From Mammaliicoccus sp. Dog046 (lineage in GTDB: Bacteria > Bacillota > Bacilli > Staphylococcales > Staphylococcaceae): a stretch of 64,000 nt of DNA. Positions within the stretch are counted from its first letter, which is position 1. Each line of letters starts with the position of its first letter. Shown piece by piece: positions 9,159-18,922 of the stretch. Position numbers and translations under genes: made by a program. The notes under the pieces were generated by a model. The model did no database searches, was not told the origin of the DNA, and worked only from the letters and a program-made list of their open reading frames with translations. The stretch spans positions 1,950,499 through 2,014,498 of the forward strand of contig NZ_CP120131.1 in the NCBI RefSeq assembly GCF_034039665.1. The letters run 5' to 3'.

Positions 9159-10379
9159 TTAATGTATTAATTTTCCTGAGAATAATAAAAATCCAAATGC
9201 GACACTATGGAACGTGATTACTATTGCTACAGCATTTGTAAATTTGTTATTCCATTTAGGTGGATGTGCTTTTCGCCATTGCTCATAGTATCCATAACCA
9301 ATAAATAATAACGCGTGATATAAGCCATATAGAATATAATATGTCTCAATACCATGCCAAATACCCATAATAAAGAAATTAATAAAAAATCCTAAATTAG
9401 AAATTAATAGCTTATCTTTTAATAATTTTTCTTTAGATACCCAAAAGACAAATCGCATATAAACACAATCTCTAAACCAGAATGACAAAGTCATATGCCA
9501 TCTATTCCAGAAATCTTTTATATTTTTAGCTTTAAATGGTTGGTTGAAGTTGAGCGGTGTTTGAATGCCAAATAAATAACTGAACGCGACGGCAAACAAA
9601 CTATATCCTGCAAAATCAAAAAACAAATAAAAACTATATCCGTACATATAGTACACATAATTTAAAAATGTAGGATCTGTATCTATAGATACGACGTTAA
9701 TTACATATTCGTTAATATAATAAGCAATGATATATTTATATAAAAAACCTAGAAATATCATATGTATTGCTTTCAGTAACAACGAATAATATTTTTCAGG
9801 ATCTATCATTTTATCTTCATCTTTAATGAACCTTTTATATCTATCAATTGGTCCTGAAGATATCGTTGGGAAGAACGTGATGAAATCTATGAGTTTTAAT
9901 GAATCAATGGATTTAATTCTATTGTCACGTATCTCCATAATGAGCTGAATGCTTTTGAAAGCAATATATGAAATACCAAGAAAACCGATAAATTCAATTA
10001 CTCTATTACCGTGAATCATCAGTTGATGTTCACCTAACCAACTACTTTGCAGAACTTTAACAATGATTAACGGTAAAATCGACAAAAATATAGTGACTAC
10101 AAATAGTTTGAAGTTGTTTAATTTTTTACTAATAGTTATGTAAGATTTAATTAAAACAACTTGATAACAAACATATAAAGTAAAGAATATAATTTGAAAA
10201 CTTAAATAAGGATTATCAAAAATGTTTTTACTATCATCTGAGAAGATAAGTACAAGCATGATTAATGTGATGATTCTATTGTAAATAAGACTTCTTTTAC
10301 CTATTAACCCTAAGACAATTACAGGTATCATTAACGTTAAGGTAATTAAGAAATACGTAAAGTCACCGTAAGGTATCAT
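9159..10379 (-). CDS. dltB: D-alanyl transfer protein, MBOAT O-acyltransferase
   Basis: A 406-residue polytopic membrane protein of the MBOAT family, with conserved histidines at H342 in GIWHGIETYY and H355 in YGLYHALLF. It takes D-alanine from DltC on the cytosolic side and moves it towards the outside. It overlaps dltA by four bases, showing translational coupling. Earlier motifs such as DFWNRWHMTLSFWFRD, containing the second conserved MBOAT segment, are also visible. Confidence 0.95.
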   Translation of the reverse strand: MIPYGDFTYFLITLTLMIPVIVLGLIGKRSLIYNRIITLIMLVLIFSDDSKNIFDNPYLSFQIIFFTLYVCYQVVLIKSYITISKKLNNFKLFVVTIFLSILPLIIVKVLQSSWLGEHQLMIHGNRVIEFIGFLGISYIAFKSIQLIMEIRDNRIKSIDSLKLIDFITFFPTISSGPIDRYKRFIKDEDKMIDPEKYYSLLLKAIHMIFLGFLYKYIIAYYINEYVINVVSIDTDPTFLNYVYYMYGYSFYLFFDFAGYSLFAVAFSYLFGIQTPLNFNQPFKAKNIKDFWNRWHMTLSFWFRDCVYMRFVFWVSKEKLLKDKLLISNLGFFINFFIMGIWHGIETYYILYGLYHALLFIGYGYYEQWRKAHPPKWNNKFTNAVAIVITFHSVAFGFLLFSGKLIH

Positions 10380-11836
10380 GATTGAATCTCCTCTAACACT
10401 TTTTTCCTATCCAATTTACCGTTTACTGTCAGTGGTAATTGATCCACAAATCTAAACTTTCTCGGAATCATATATTCAGGTAATTGCAATTTAAGTGCTG
10501 CTTTTACCTGTTTGGACATTTCCGCTTCATTAATGGTACTCATTTCAGTTAATACTAAAGTGGCGTACAAATATTGAACCTTTTCTCCATTTTTAATTGG
10601 CGTTATCATCGCTTGTTTCACTTCTGGTAATTGTTCAAGTATCATTTCAATTTCTTCAAGTTCCATTCGATAGCCGTTTATCTTAATTTGAAAATCTAAA
10701 CGTCCTTGAATGAACCAATATCCATCACGGAATGTTGCTTTATCTCCTGTATGATAATGCACTTTGCCATTTATATTTTTAAACACTTTGTTATGCTTTT
10801 CTTTGTCCTTGAGATAACCTTGACTCACACTTTTACCGATAATTACTAATTCACCTCGATCTGTCAGCTCAATTTCTGTGTTTGGTCTAACTGTTCCAAC
10901 AGGTAAAGGATTAAATTGATCAAGTATGTCTTGCGTAATTTGTACACCCGTAATCGCTACTGTCGCTTCTGTAGGTCCATACGTATTATAAATCGTCGCA
11001 TCACGGTATAAATCAAGCAATTTCTGTGCAGTCTTATGACTAAATATCTCTCCGCAAAAGAAAAACTGTTTCAATTTCGGATATTTATCTTGATTAAAAT
11101 CAGGTAGTAATAAACACATTTCTAAAAATGATGGCGTTGATACCCAACTTTCAACTTCACTATGATTTAATAAATCATATAGTTCTCTTGGCTTTTCAAT
11201 CATTTGTTTATCGACTAATTCCAACGTACCGCCTGTCATCAAGCATGGGTAAATTGACATCACTGATAAATCAAATGAAAATGGCGCTTGATTTAACCAT
11301 TTCTTATGGTTACCAACTTTATTTAAATCAGTCATCCATTGAATAAAGTCTAATAAACTTTCATAGCTGATTTGAACACCTTTAGGTAACCCTGTAGAAC
11401 CTGAAGTGAAAATTGTATAAACCGTTTGCTCACGTTTGATAGGTTCAATATCTTCAAGGCGTATTTCAGTTTGGACACAATCCTCTATTGTAATTTGCTC
11501 TATATGTAATTCGTTCAATATTTTTCCAGTTGTATTAAAAATAAAAACAGGTTCTACCTTCTCTATGATATGTTCTATCCTTTCTATCGGAAGAGAAATA
11601 TCAATTGGAACGTACCCATTACCTGCTTTCATACTTGCAATCATTCCTACAATCATAAAAGGTGACATATGACCGTATAATACCAGTGGTTGTTTAGAAT
11701 GACCTATTAATGTAGCTAATTGATTCGAGTAAAAATCGAGCTCACCATAAGTTAAAGATGTTTCTCTATAACTTATTGCTACATTATCAGTATGATATTC
11801 ACTCATATACGATAATTGTTCTAAGATGTCTCTCAT
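10376..11836 (-). CDS. dltA: D-alanine--[D-alanyl-carrier protein] ligase
   Basis: A 486-residue adenylate-forming enzyme that activates D-alanine with ATP and loads it on DltC. The AMP-binding P-loop TSGSTGLPKG begins at residue 144. The YGPTEATVAIT motif and the C-terminal hinge/lysine region around LDFQIKINGYRMELEEIE and LTVNGKLDRKKV (catalytic lysine) are all present. It follows dltX by 15 bp and overlaps dltB. Length is typical (485 aa). Confidence 0.96.
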   Translation of the reverse strand: MRDILEQLSYMSEYHTDNVAISYRETSLTYGELDFYSNQLATLIGHSKQPLVLYGHMSPFMIVGMIASMKAGNGYVPIDISLPIERIEHIIEKVEPVFIFNTTGKILNELHIEQITIEDCVQTEIRLEDIEPIKREQTVYTIFTSGSTGLPKGVQISYESLLDFIQWMTDLNKVGNHKKWLNQAPFSFDLSVMSIYPCLMTGGTLELVDKQMIEKPRELYDLLNHSEVESWVSTPSFLEMCLLLPDFNQDKYPKLKQFFFCGEIFSHKTAQKLLDLYRDATIYNTYGPTEATVAITGVQITQDILDQFNPLPVGTVRPNTEIELTDRGELVIIGKSVSQGYLKDKEKHNKVFKNINGKVHYHTGDKATFRDGYWFIQGRLDFQIKINGYRMELEEIEMILEQLPEVKQAMITPIKNGEKVQYLYATLVLTEMSTINEAEMSKQVKAALKLQLPEYMIPRKFRFVDQLPLTVNGKLDRKKVLEEIQS

Positions 11837-11851
11837 ATACTTACTCCTTTA

Positions 11852-11995
11852 TTAAAATTCGTTATAAATAAAATTATTACTCGCGTTCCCGCCACCATAA
11901 ATCCAAAATAAAATAAGCATGATTACAAAATAGAAAAGGGTTAATCCGACTATTTTTGCATTGTCAGTTTGAAATATACTTTTAAATTTTTCCAT
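11852..11995 (-). CDS. dltX: DltX, teichoic acid D-Ala incorporation-associated small protein
   Basis: A 47-residue single-span membrane protein. It starts MEKFKSIFQTDNAK, has one hydrophobic segment (VGLTLFYFVIMLILFWIY), then GGGNASNNFIYNEF. The conserved C-terminal motif and position immediately upstream of dltA identify DltX, which hands D-alanine to teichoic acid outside the membrane. The ribosome binding site is AAAGGGGATTAACA before the ATG. It is the first gene of the dlt operon, so the operon promoter must lie in 11996-12128. Confidence 0.93.
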   Translation of the reverse strand: MEKFKSIFQTDNAKIVGLTLFYFVIMLILFWIYGGGNASNNFIYNEF

Positions 11996-12128
11996 TGTTA
12001 ATCCCCTTTTGTTTATATGTTTTGTTTATTCTATTTCAATATTATATTCTATGTATCCATCTTTATCAATTAATATATGTAAAATAATAGCATTTTTTGT
12101 ATTTAAAAGGAAAATGTATGTTGAAAAT

Positions 12129-12168
12129 AAAAAGCCCTCAAAACTGAATCATCGTTTTGAAGGCTTTT
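12129..12168 (-). terminator. Terminator of the 2-hydroxyacid dehydrogenase gene
   Basis: A stem of AAAAGCC and TCAAAAC against GTTTTGA and GGCTTTT, with one bulge per arm and a T-rich tail on the minus strand. It lies just before the dltX promoter region. Confidence 0.8.
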
Positions 12169-12176
12169 ATTAAATA

Positions 12177-13142
12177 TTAAATTTTAACTGGTGTCAGTGG
12201 TTCATCACCTTTAATTATTTGAATTGTATTATCTACACAAAGTTGAACCATTTTATTTCTTGTTTTTAATGAACTACTACCAATATGCGGTACGACAATG
12301 ACTTGATCCATTTTTAAAAATGGATGATCATTTGCTATCGGTTCTTTCTCAACAACATCTAATGCTGCACCTAGTATTTCATTATTATTTATCGCATCGA
12401 CTAAGTCATTTTCAACTATATGAGGACCACGGCCAATATTAATGAGTATTGCAGAATTTTTCATCTTCTCAAATGCATCTTTATTAAAGATACCTTTTGT
12501 TTCAGGTGTTAAAGGTGCTGTACATACAACGAAATCACTTTCTTCAAGTAGTTCTTCAAATGAGCGATACTCGACATTTAAACGTTGTTCCGCTTCTTCT
12601 TTTCTAGAGCGATTATGATAAAGTACTTTGCAATTAAATCCTAATAATCTTCTCGCAAATGCTTCACCAATTGCACCCATTCCGTATATACCTACCGTTG
12701 AACCATGAACATCTTGACCGGCTAATAAATAAGGTCCCCAACTTTTCCATTCTCCATCTTGAACATATTCAACCGCTTCAACAATTCGTCGTGCAGCAGT
12801 TAACATTAAACTGAATCCTAATTCTGCCGTCGTTTCAGTTAATACTTCAGGTGTGTTCGTTACAATCACTTTTTTCTCATGAGCAAGTTCTAAATCAATG
12901 TTATCAAATCCGACAGCTAAATTAACAACACCTTTTACATTTGGTGCCGCTTCAAAAAATATTTCGTCTATTTTTTCACTTAAAGTCGTTATGACTATAG
13001 TAGCGTCTTTAGCTTCTTCTAAAAATTGTGCTCTAGGCATAGGTTCTAATTCGCTATCCCACATTTTTACTTTAGCAAGATTCTCTATTTGTTGAACGAA
13101 TTTTTCTGGTAACTTTCTTGATATTAATACTTTCTCTTCCAT
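12177..13142 (-). CDS. D-isomer specific 2-hydroxyacid dehydrogenase (glyoxylate/hydroxypyruvate reductase type)
   Basis: A 321-residue NAD(P)-dependent dehydrogenase that reduces 2-ketoacids such as glyoxylate or hydroxypyruvate. The Rossmann motif is VGIYGMGAIGEAFARR. The catalytic triad is visible as Arg in LINIGRGPHIVE, Glu in ALDVVEKEPI and His in VVPHIGSSS. AVGFDNIDLE marks the substrate-domain hinge. It follows the HAD phosphatase gene by 18 bp on the same strand. Length is normal for the family; the in vivo substrate is unknown. Confidence 0.88.
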   Translation of the reverse strand: MEEKVLISRKLPEKFVQQIENLAKVKMWDSELEPMPRAQFLEEAKDATIVITTLSEKIDEIFFEAAPNVKGVVNLAVGFDNIDLELAHEKKVIVTNTPEVLTETTAELGFSLMLTAARRIVEAVEYVQDGEWKSWGPYLLAGQDVHGSTVGIYGMGAIGEAFARRLLGFNCKVLYHNRSRKEEAEQRLNVEYRSFEELLEESDFVVCTAPLTPETKGIFNKDAFEKMKNSAILINIGRGPHIVENDLVDAINNNEILGAALDVVEKEPIANDHPFLKMDQVIVVPHIGSSSLKTRNKMVQLCVDNTIQIIKGDEPLTPVKI

Positions 13143-13160
13143 GATTCCAACTCCTTAATG

Positions 13161-13931
13161 TTATTCATTAATGACTTCGAATAAATTTTCTACACTATAT
13201 GTAGGTAATACTTCCTTCTTGTTAATTTCATCTAAAGTTGTCACGCCTGTTTGTACATGCAACGTATCGATGCCACTATTAATACCAGCTAAAATATCTG
13301 TATCATATAAATCACCAATCATGACACACTCATCTTTAGAAAGATTTATCTTTTCTATTGCTTGTTCCATAATAATCGTTTCTGGTTTACCGATAAAAAT
13401 CGGTGTAATGCCTGTAGATACACTAACAACACTTGTAAGTGAACCATTACCAGGTAAGAAACCTCTCTCATTAGGTATAGACACGTCTTTATTTGTAGAA
13501 ATAAACTTCGCACCATTTCTTACTGCTAAACAAGCTACAGATAATTTTTCATAAGAAATATTCACATCAAGTCCAACAACAACATAATCAACATGTTCAT
13601 CATCTTTAATGATTAAACCTGCATCAGTAAGTGACTTTCTTAATCCACTGCCACCAATCATATATACTGTTGAACCAGGAGCGATTTCACTAATATATCC
13701 AGCTGTTGCCATCGCTGAAGTGATTACATGTTCACTTGATGTTTGAAATCCCATATTATTTAATTTTTCAGCAACTTCATCTGGTGTTTTTGATGAGTTA
13801 TTCGTTACAAATAAATAATCTTTATTTTGTTCATTCAAATAACTGATAAATTCAATTGCACCTTCAATCACTTCTGTACCTTTATACATCGTTCCATCTA
13901 TATCAATTAAATAACCTTTATAATCTTTCAT
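13161..13931 (-). CDS. HAD-IIA family (NagD/YutF-like) phosphatase
   Basis: A 256-residue HAD hydrolase. Motif I is [11 protein letters not shown] with the nucleophile and acid/base Asp pair, motif II is FVTNNSSKT, and motif III/IV is IGKPETI then [10 protein letters not shown]. The NagD/AraL class dephosphorylates sugar or nucleotide phosphates. I chose the ATG at 13931 with GGAG at good spacing over the longer TTG-started form. Its first codons overlap the 3' end of the upstream DUF86 gene, so the two are translationally coupled; this pair is conserved as yutE-yutF in B. subtilis. Confidence 0.88.
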   Translation of the reverse strand: MKDYKGYLIDIDGTMYKGTEVIEGAIEFISYLNEQNKDYLFVTNNSSKTPDEVAEKLNNMGFQTSSEHVITSAMATAGYISEIAPGSTVYMIGGSGLRKSLTDAGLIIKDDEHVDYVVVGLDVNISYEKLSVACLAVRNGAKFISTNKDVSIPNERGFLPGNGSLTSVVSVSTGITPIFIGKPETIIMEQAIEKINLSKDECVMIGDLYDTDILAGINSGIDTLHVQTGVTTLDEINKKEVLPTYSVENLFEVINE

Positions 13932-14361
13932 TTTTATCTCCTTCACCAAATGCTGTGATGGCTACATTTTCATTAACTAAAAAATGTTTCGTATCCGCAA
14001 TTGCCTGTTTATAATATGGCGTTGCTTGTTCAAATGCTTTTCTTAAAGCATCATGATCAATATTTTCATAATTACGTGTTAATTCTTTTCTATAATCAAT
14101 GGAAATTCTAATCTCTTCAGCAGTTGAAGGTTGAAACACTTTTTCAAGTTCCATAATGTCAATTACGTCTTTATAATTGCCCGGATCTCTTAAAATAAAT
14201 GCATCAATAATTAAATTCCCAACATCTACAACCGATTCAATCATCATATGAGCAACTCTTTCTAACGCGTATGGTGATTGCTTCACATCTTCAAAATCAA
14301 TTGTTAATTGTTCTAAGTAGTTCAATTTTAAATTCAGTGTTTTACTATCCACAAAATACAT
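13918..14361 (-). CDS. DUF86 (HepT-like) domain protein, YutE type
   Basis: A 147-residue all-helical DUF86/HepT-fold protein. The segment [32 protein letters not shown] is typical of the fold. A short R-N-Y stretch follows in [12 protein letters not shown], where HepT toxins carry their R-X4-6-Y motif. No adjacent MNT nucleotidyltransferase is present, so a toxin-antitoxin role is not supported; the partner is instead a NagD-like phosphatase, as in the yutEF pair. The start has AGGAGG at good spacing. Confidence 0.78.
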   Translation of the reverse strand: MYFVDSKTLNLKLNYLEQLTIDFEDVKQSPYALERVAHMMIESVVDVGNLIIDAFILRDPGNYKDVIDIMELEKVFQPSTAEEIRISIDYRKELTRNYENIDHDALRKAFEQATPYYKQAIADTKHFLVNENVAITAFGEGDKNERL

Positions 14362-14470
14362 GTAGAAAACCTCCTATTCATATATTATAATATCATAATT
14401 TTGAATTATACGGCATTGCTCTGTATACTTATCAATGAAACTATCCCTAAAAATAAAGGAATGAAATCAC

Positions 14471-14740
14471 ATGATAGATATGTTTTTATATGATGAACAA
14501 GATGAAGCAAAAATACAATTCGTAGGATTTGTCGGCGAGCATAGCCGTTATGACTTAACACTCATTTATACCGACAGACATTACGGAAAAACTATTGTAT
14601 TAAATACACAAAATAATAAATTTGGAATTATAGGTAAAGATGATTTAGAAGAAGAAGGATATATCAGTCATATATTAGGATTGTCAGCGGAAGAAGGCGA
14701 CGAAGTTACTGAATATTTAAATGATGTAATTGATATTTAG
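14471..14740 (+). CDS. DUF3055 domain-containing protein
   Basis: An 89-residue acidic protein containing the DUF3055 core (KIQFVGFVGEHSRYDL, FYGKTIV-like and LNTQNNKFGIIGKDDL). Such proteins are restricted to Bacillales and have no known function. It is preceded by AAAGGAATGAAATCAC and is divergent from the DUF86 gene. It ends in a region without an obvious terminator before the 39-bp repeat array. Confidence 0.8.
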   Translation: MIDMFLYDEQDEAKIQFVGFVGEHSRYDLTLIYTDRHYGKTIVLNTQNNKFGIIGKDDLEEEGYISHILGLSAEEGDEVTEYLNDVIDI

Positions 14741-14784
14741 TTTAATTGAGGTTATTTTTATGAATGATTGAGTTGTGTATGTAC

Positions 14785-15178
14785 GTAAGTGTCAGAATTC
14801 CGGATTGTGATCGTTAGAATGCTGTAATTGCCAGAATTCCGGATTGTGATCGTTAGAATGCTGTAACGGACATTATTCCGAATTCTGTCCCTTAGAACCG
14901 TGTAACGGACACTTTTCCGAATTATGTCCCTTAGAATCGTGTAAGGGACATTATTCTGAATTATGTCCCTTAGAATCGTGTAACGGACATTATTCCGAAT
15001 TATGTCCCTTAGAATCGTGTAACGGACATTATTCCGAATTATGTCCCTTAGAACCGTGTAACGGACACTTTTCTGAATTCTGTCCCTTAGAACTGTGTAA
15101 CGGACACTTTTCCGAATTATGTCCCTTAGAACTGTGTAACGGACACTTTTCCGAATTATGTCCCTTAGAATCGCAGTA
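14785..15178. repeat. Tandem array of 39-bp palindromic units
   Basis: Eight units have GGACA at 14868, 14907, 14946, 14985, 15024, 15063, 15102 and 15141, exactly 39 bp apart. Two diverged units at the 5' end repeat CAGAATTCCGGATTG at 14793 and 14832, also 39 bp apart. Each unit holds a near-perfect 23-bp palindrome with GGACAT and ATGTCC arms. The array fills the gap between the convergent DUF3055 gene and yutD. Because 39 is divisible by three it stays open as a repetitive minus-strand frame, which I do not regard as a gene. Confidence 0.9.
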
Positions 15179-15183
15179 TAGAA

Positions 15184-15222
15184 AAAAGAGGCTGGACACA
15201 ATGTTATGTCTCAGCCTCTTTT
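15184..15222 (-). terminator. Terminator of yutD
   Basis: AAAGAGGCTG / CAGCCTCTTT stem with T-tract on the minus strand, immediately after the yutD stop. Confidence 0.8.
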
Positions 15223-15227
15223 CGTAA

Positions 15228-15740
15228 TTATAAATAATCTTTCAAAGTATTTCGAGGGGTCTGTGGTGCTTCGATTTCCTTGATTTCTTCAACTTCATCG
15301 ACTTGCTCCACTTCTTCCACTTTTTCTACTTCTTCAATTTCATTTTGTTTCTTAGATTCTTTTTTACTATTTTGTTGTATTGTCGGTTCTATTTTTACGT
15401 TGTCTAATTTACTATCTTCATCTACAAAGTCAGCGTCTTCGGCTGTTAATTTTGCAATTTCGGATTTCGAAAGTCGTCGTAACACAAAATACTTACATCC
15501 AAAGTTACAATATTCTAATAAGTAATCTTGAATAGCTGAAAAACGTTTGTTAGCATCGCTTTTTTTATTTGAATCATGGTAAAAACCTTTTAATCGTAAT
15601 TGATCATATCCAAAATCGCCAACAATAAAATCATATTTATCTAGAATTTCAGAATAACGTGATGTAAATTGTTCTTCATTAAATGATTTTTGATCATCTT
15701 TAATTACTTCAAAATAGCTTTGTTCTATTTTAGTTAACAT
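15228..15740 (-). CDS. YutD-like protein (DUF1027)
   Basis: A 170-residue protein. The first about 110 residues form the DUF1027/YutD domain (YDFIVGDFGYDQLRLKGFY, then NFGCKYFVLRRL). The C-terminal 60 residues are an acidic E/V-rich tail with repeated EEVE-type runs, probably disordered. It is 12 bp downstream of lipA on the same strand, a conserved pairing in Bacillales. Function is unknown. Confidence 0.8.
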   Translation of the reverse strand: MLTKIEQSYFEVIKDDQKSFNEEQFTSRYSEILDKYDFIVGDFGYDQLRLKGFYHDSNKKSDANKRFSAIQDYLLEYCNFGCKYFVLRRLSKSEIAKLTAEDADFVDEDSKLDNVKIEPTIQQNSKKESKKQNEIEEVEKVEEVEQVDEVEEIKEIEAPQTPRNTLKDYL

Positions 15741-15752
15741 TCAATCACCTTA

Positions 15753-16670
15753 TTAATTATTAAGTGCTTGTTCACCTAGAATGTGTTTTTGTTTAGCTGC
15801 TTCATTAACTTGTTCATCTGCATGATATGAACTACGTACCATTGGACCTGCTTGACAGTGTTTAAAGCCTTTTTCCATAGCAACTTTTCTTAATTTACCA
15901 AATTCTAATGGTGTATAGTACTTTTGTACATTTAAATGTTTACGTGAAGGTTGTAGATATTGACCAATTGTCATAATGTCTACTCCATTTGCGCGTAAAT
16001 CATCCATCGTTTCATAAATTTCTTCTACAGTTTCTCCTAATCCAACCATTAAACTTGATTTCGTTGGGATATCTGGATACATTTCTTTAGAACGTCTTAA
16101 GAATTCAAGCGTACGATCATACTTAGCACGTGCTCTAACTCTTGGCGTCAAACGTCTTACTGTTTCGATATTATGGTTTAAAATGTCTGGTTTTGAAGCC
16201 ATTAATGTTTCTAAAGCTTCATAACTTCCACCCATATCTGAAGGTAAGATTTCGATTGTCGTATAAGGATTTAATTCTCTAACTTTACGTACAGTTTCAG
16301 CGTAAACCGTTGAACCTGCATCTTTCAAGTCATCTCTTGCAACTGCTGTAATAACAACGTGTTTTAAGTTCATTAATTGAACAGATTCTGCTACACGTTG
16401 TGGCTCATCTAAATCTAATTCATTTGGAAGTCCTGTTTTTACAGCACAGAAACGACACGCTCTTGTACAAACAGCACCTAATATCATAAACGTTGCAGTA
16501 CGTCTTTCTCCCCAACATTCATGGATATTCGGACATTTTGCTTCTTCACAAACTGTGTGAAGATTTTTCTCACGCATCATTTTCTTCAAGCCTGTATAGT
16601 TCTTATTCGTATTTAACTTTATCTTTAACCAGTCTGGTTTACGTAATATTTCTTCATTCTTGGTAGCCAT
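15753..16670 (-). CDS. lipA: Lipoyl synthase
   Basis: A 305-residue radical SAM enzyme that inserts two sulfurs into octanoyl groups to make lipoate on E2 and GcvH proteins. The radical SAM cluster motif is C-x3-C-x2-C in [10 protein letters not shown]. The auxiliary cluster cysteines lie in [13 protein letters not shown], with a closing R-S-S-Y in [11 protein letters not shown] chose the ATG at 16670 (protein [12 protein letters not shown]), matching the remembered staphylococcal start and preceded by GGGTG; the longer frame upstream has no ribosome binding site. GcvH, a likely lipoyl client, is encoded at 40.0-40.4 kb. Confidence 0.95.
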   Translation of the reverse strand: MATKNEEILRKPDWLKIKLNTNKNYTGLKKMMREKNLHTVCEEAKCPNIHECWGERRTATFMILGAVCTRACRFCAVKTGLPNELDLDEPQRVAESVQLMNLKHVVITAVARDDLKDAGSTVYAETVRKVRELNPYTTIEILPSDMGGSYEALETLMASKPDILNHNIETVRRLTPRVRARAKYDRTLEFLRRSKEMYPDIPTKSSLMVGLGETVEEIYETMDDLRANGVDIMTIGQYLQPSRKHLNVQKYYTPLEFGKLRKVAMEKGFKHCQAGPMVRSSYHADEQVNEAAKQKHILGEQALNN

Positions 16671-16745
16671 ATACGCATACACCCTTCTATAATTAATTTT
16701 CATCTTTGTTCATTATAACAAAAAACATATAAATTTAAATGCTCG

Positions 16746-18077
16746 TTACGCTTTCTTTTCACTTTGCATAATTTTTTGTTCAAAAATATTTCTTAAAAAG
16801 TCAGGCATAATATAATTGATATCCATTTCTTTTAACGTTGGGAAGTACCTTCCAAATGTATACATATCAATCGTACCTAATTTATAAGTACTGTTATCTT
16901 GAATTTCTTCACCTTTAACGAAGCACTGTCCAGTCGATTCTATATAGCCGATATTTTTAAATACATATCCTCCAAAAATATCTCCTCTAAAACCAAACCC
17001 TATTGCTACTTCGTCCATATAAGATTGTTCCATTGCTTTATAAATAATTTGCTTCAGTTCTATACCTTTGAGCTCAATTGAAACTGTGTTAATTGGATGT
17101 GGCAACATTTGATGAATATCGTATTCAGTCAAAACATTCCCCGTCTTTCCTTTAACAATAAGCCCTGCATTAATAATTGCACAATCTGCCTCTGTAAATT
17201 CAAGTATACTTTCACATAATAAATCCGTTGTATAACTCGCACTGTTGACGCGTCGAGGAAGAGAAATCTCTTGATTGAAAATTGGTTTACTTAATAAATC
17301 TTTACCTTTTTCTTCATAATTATTCTCAACTTCATCTAACGTTTTTGTATCTAATAAATGTGCTTTTTTACTTATGACTTTATGATCCTCGATTTCTAAT
17401 TCCACTGTACCAACATAATGACCATACTTACCAGCTGCCGCCATAAGTACACCATTCTTTTCTTCACCTTGTTCAAAGTAATGATGCGTATGTGCGCCAA
17501 AAATAACATCAATTTCCGGACATTCTTCACATAGTTGTTCATCAAAGAATATACCAACATGACTTAATACGAGTAACACGTCGTAGTCTTCTTTAATTTG
17601 TTCAATTTCATTTTTTAAAGCAAGTAATGGAGATGTAACTTTCCAATCTAATGTCTCATAAATATGATTAAATGGCGCGGTAAGTCCAATCATGCAAACA
17701 TTTAAACCATTGATGTGCTTTACAACATGAGACGTGAGATGTTCTGGTAAATTACCTTCTAAATCAAATAGATTACAACATGTAACATCAAATTCAGCAT
17801 CTTTATAGAGTCGATTCAATGCTTCATGAGAAATTGTCATACCTTCGTTATTACCGAGTGTAACGACATCTACACTGCTTTCATTCAATATATTAATATT
17901 TTCTAAGCCTTGTGAAGCTTCCGTTAATGGATGAAACAAATCTATATGATCGCCAATATCAATATATAAAGAATCATGTTCTAGCTGACTTCTCTCTTCT
18001 TTAATATATTTTGATATTTTTGCATATGTATTTAAGTGACTGTGAATATCATTTGTATGAAATATCGTGAGTTTCAC
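16746..18077 (-). CDS. YunD-like metallophosphatase / 5'-nucleotidase family protein
   Basis: A 443-residue two-domain protein. The N-terminal metallophosphoesterase domain shows FHTNDIHSH (metal ligands), LGNNEG, LSHVG and FGAHTHHYFEQ. The C-terminal 5'-nucleotidase domain extends from about residue 270. There is no signal peptide, so a cytosolic nucleotide phosphohydrolase is likely, as for YunD. It lies 12 bp downstream of the TauE/SafE transporter gene in the same order as the B. subtilis yunDEF genes. Confidence 0.85.
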   Translation of the reverse strand: MKLTIFHTNDIHSHLNTYAKISKYIKEERSQLEHDSLYIDIGDHIDLFHPLTEASQGLENINILNESSVDVVTLGNNEGMTISHEALNRLYKDAEFDVTCCNLFDLEGNLPEHLTSHVVKHINGLNVCMIGLTAPFNHIYETLDWKVTSPLLALKNEIEQIKEDYDVLLVLSHVGIFFDEQLCEECPEIDVIFGAHTHHYFEQGEEKNGVLMAAAGKYGHYVGTVELEIEDHKVISKKAHLLDTKTLDEVENNYEEKGKDLLSKPIFNQEISLPRRVNSASYTTDLLCESILEFTEADCAIINAGLIVKGKTGNVLTEYDIHQMLPHPINTVSIELKGIELKQIIYKAMEQSYMDEVAIGFGFRGDIFGGYVFKNIGYIESTGQCFVKGEEIQDNSTYKLGTIDMYTFGRYFPTLKEMDINYIMPDFLRNIFEQKIMQSEKKA

Positions 18078-18089
18078 TAATCCAACTCC

Positions 18090-18920
18090 TTATAGAACAC
18101 TTTTTAAAATCAAATATATACCTAAGATTAATAACGTAATTCTCAATACTAATACTACTGTATCTGAATTCATTTTACTGTTTACTTTCACGCCAATTTT
18201 TGCACCGAAGTAACTTGAAACAATAAGCACAATGGCATGTACCCATAATACATTTCCTTGAATAACATGACTGACAGAACTAGATAAACTTGAGAAGAAT
18301 ATCATCATCATACTTGTTCCTACAGCGACATGTGGTGGGAATTTAAATACAATGATCATTAATGGTGTCATTAATGCGCCACCACCTATACCAAATAGCC
18401 CAGTTGTTATACCTACAACAAACGCAGATACCACAGCCATTACAGGTGGGATACCATAGCGATGATGCACACCTTTTTGATCAATGAATGATTTTAAATA
18501 TTTTTCTTGTTGAAAATATTTAATCGGTTTGACGTGATTACGAATCATTAAAATAATAGATACTATGATTAAAAATAATCCAAAGTATAAATTAAATGAA
18601 TCTAATGTAAAATATTTACTTAAATACGCACCAACTAAAGAACCAGGAATAATACCTACTAAGAATATTAATCCATTCTTCACATCCACTTGTTTCGTTT
18701 TTAAATAGCCTAGTGTTGCAGTTAATCCTGTTGTAATCAAGATAACTGAAGATGTTCCGATTGCTTTTTGAGGTGTCATTCCAGACAATAATTGGTGGTC
18801 AATTCCAAAGTAAACAAGTGAAGGTACGATGATAATGCCTCCACCAATACCAACAAGTGCCCCAATAATTGCCGAAAGAACCCCTATGATTACTAATACT
18901 AAATATGCCACTACTGTCAC
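18090..18920 (-). CDS. TauE/SafE family transporter (YunE-like)
   Basis: A 276-residue membrane protein with about eight hydrophobic segments in two similar halves, each containing a glycine-rich signature: GIGGGIIIVPSL near the N terminus and FGIGGGALMTPLMI in the second half. The family exports sulfite or organosulfonate-derived anions. It follows the DUF72 gene by 2 bp and precedes yunD, forming a three-gene transcript. Confidence 0.85.
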   Translation of the reverse strand: MTVVAYLVLVIIGVLSAIIGALVGIGGGIIIVPSLVYFGIDHQLLSGMTPQKAIGTSSVILITTGLTATLGYLKTKQVDVKNGLIFLVGIIPGSLVGAYLSKYFTLDSFNLYFGLFLIIVSIILMIRNHVKPIKYFQQEKYLKSFIDQKGVHHRYGIPPVMAVVSAFVVGITTGLFGIGGGALMTPLMIIVFKFPPHVAVGTSMMMIFFSSLSSSVSHVIQGNVLWVHAIVLIVSSYFGAKIGVKVNSKMNSDTVVLVLRITLLILGIYLILKSVL

Positions 18921-18922
18921 CT

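Noticed and set aside
13918..14361. HepT-MNT toxin-antitoxin system
   Set aside because: A DUF86/HepT-like protein is present but there is no adjacent nucleotidyltransferase; the partner is a NagD-type phosphatase as in the yutEF pair.
14785..15178. CRISPR array at the 39-bp repeats
   Set aside because: The unit repeats over its full length without unique spacers and no cas genes are nearby.
14758..15201. 147-codon minus-strand frame with repeated LRDIIRKSVRYTV-like units
   Set aside because: It is the translation of the 39-bp palindrome array, which stays open only because 39 is divisible by three. No ribosome binding site and no plausible protein composition.
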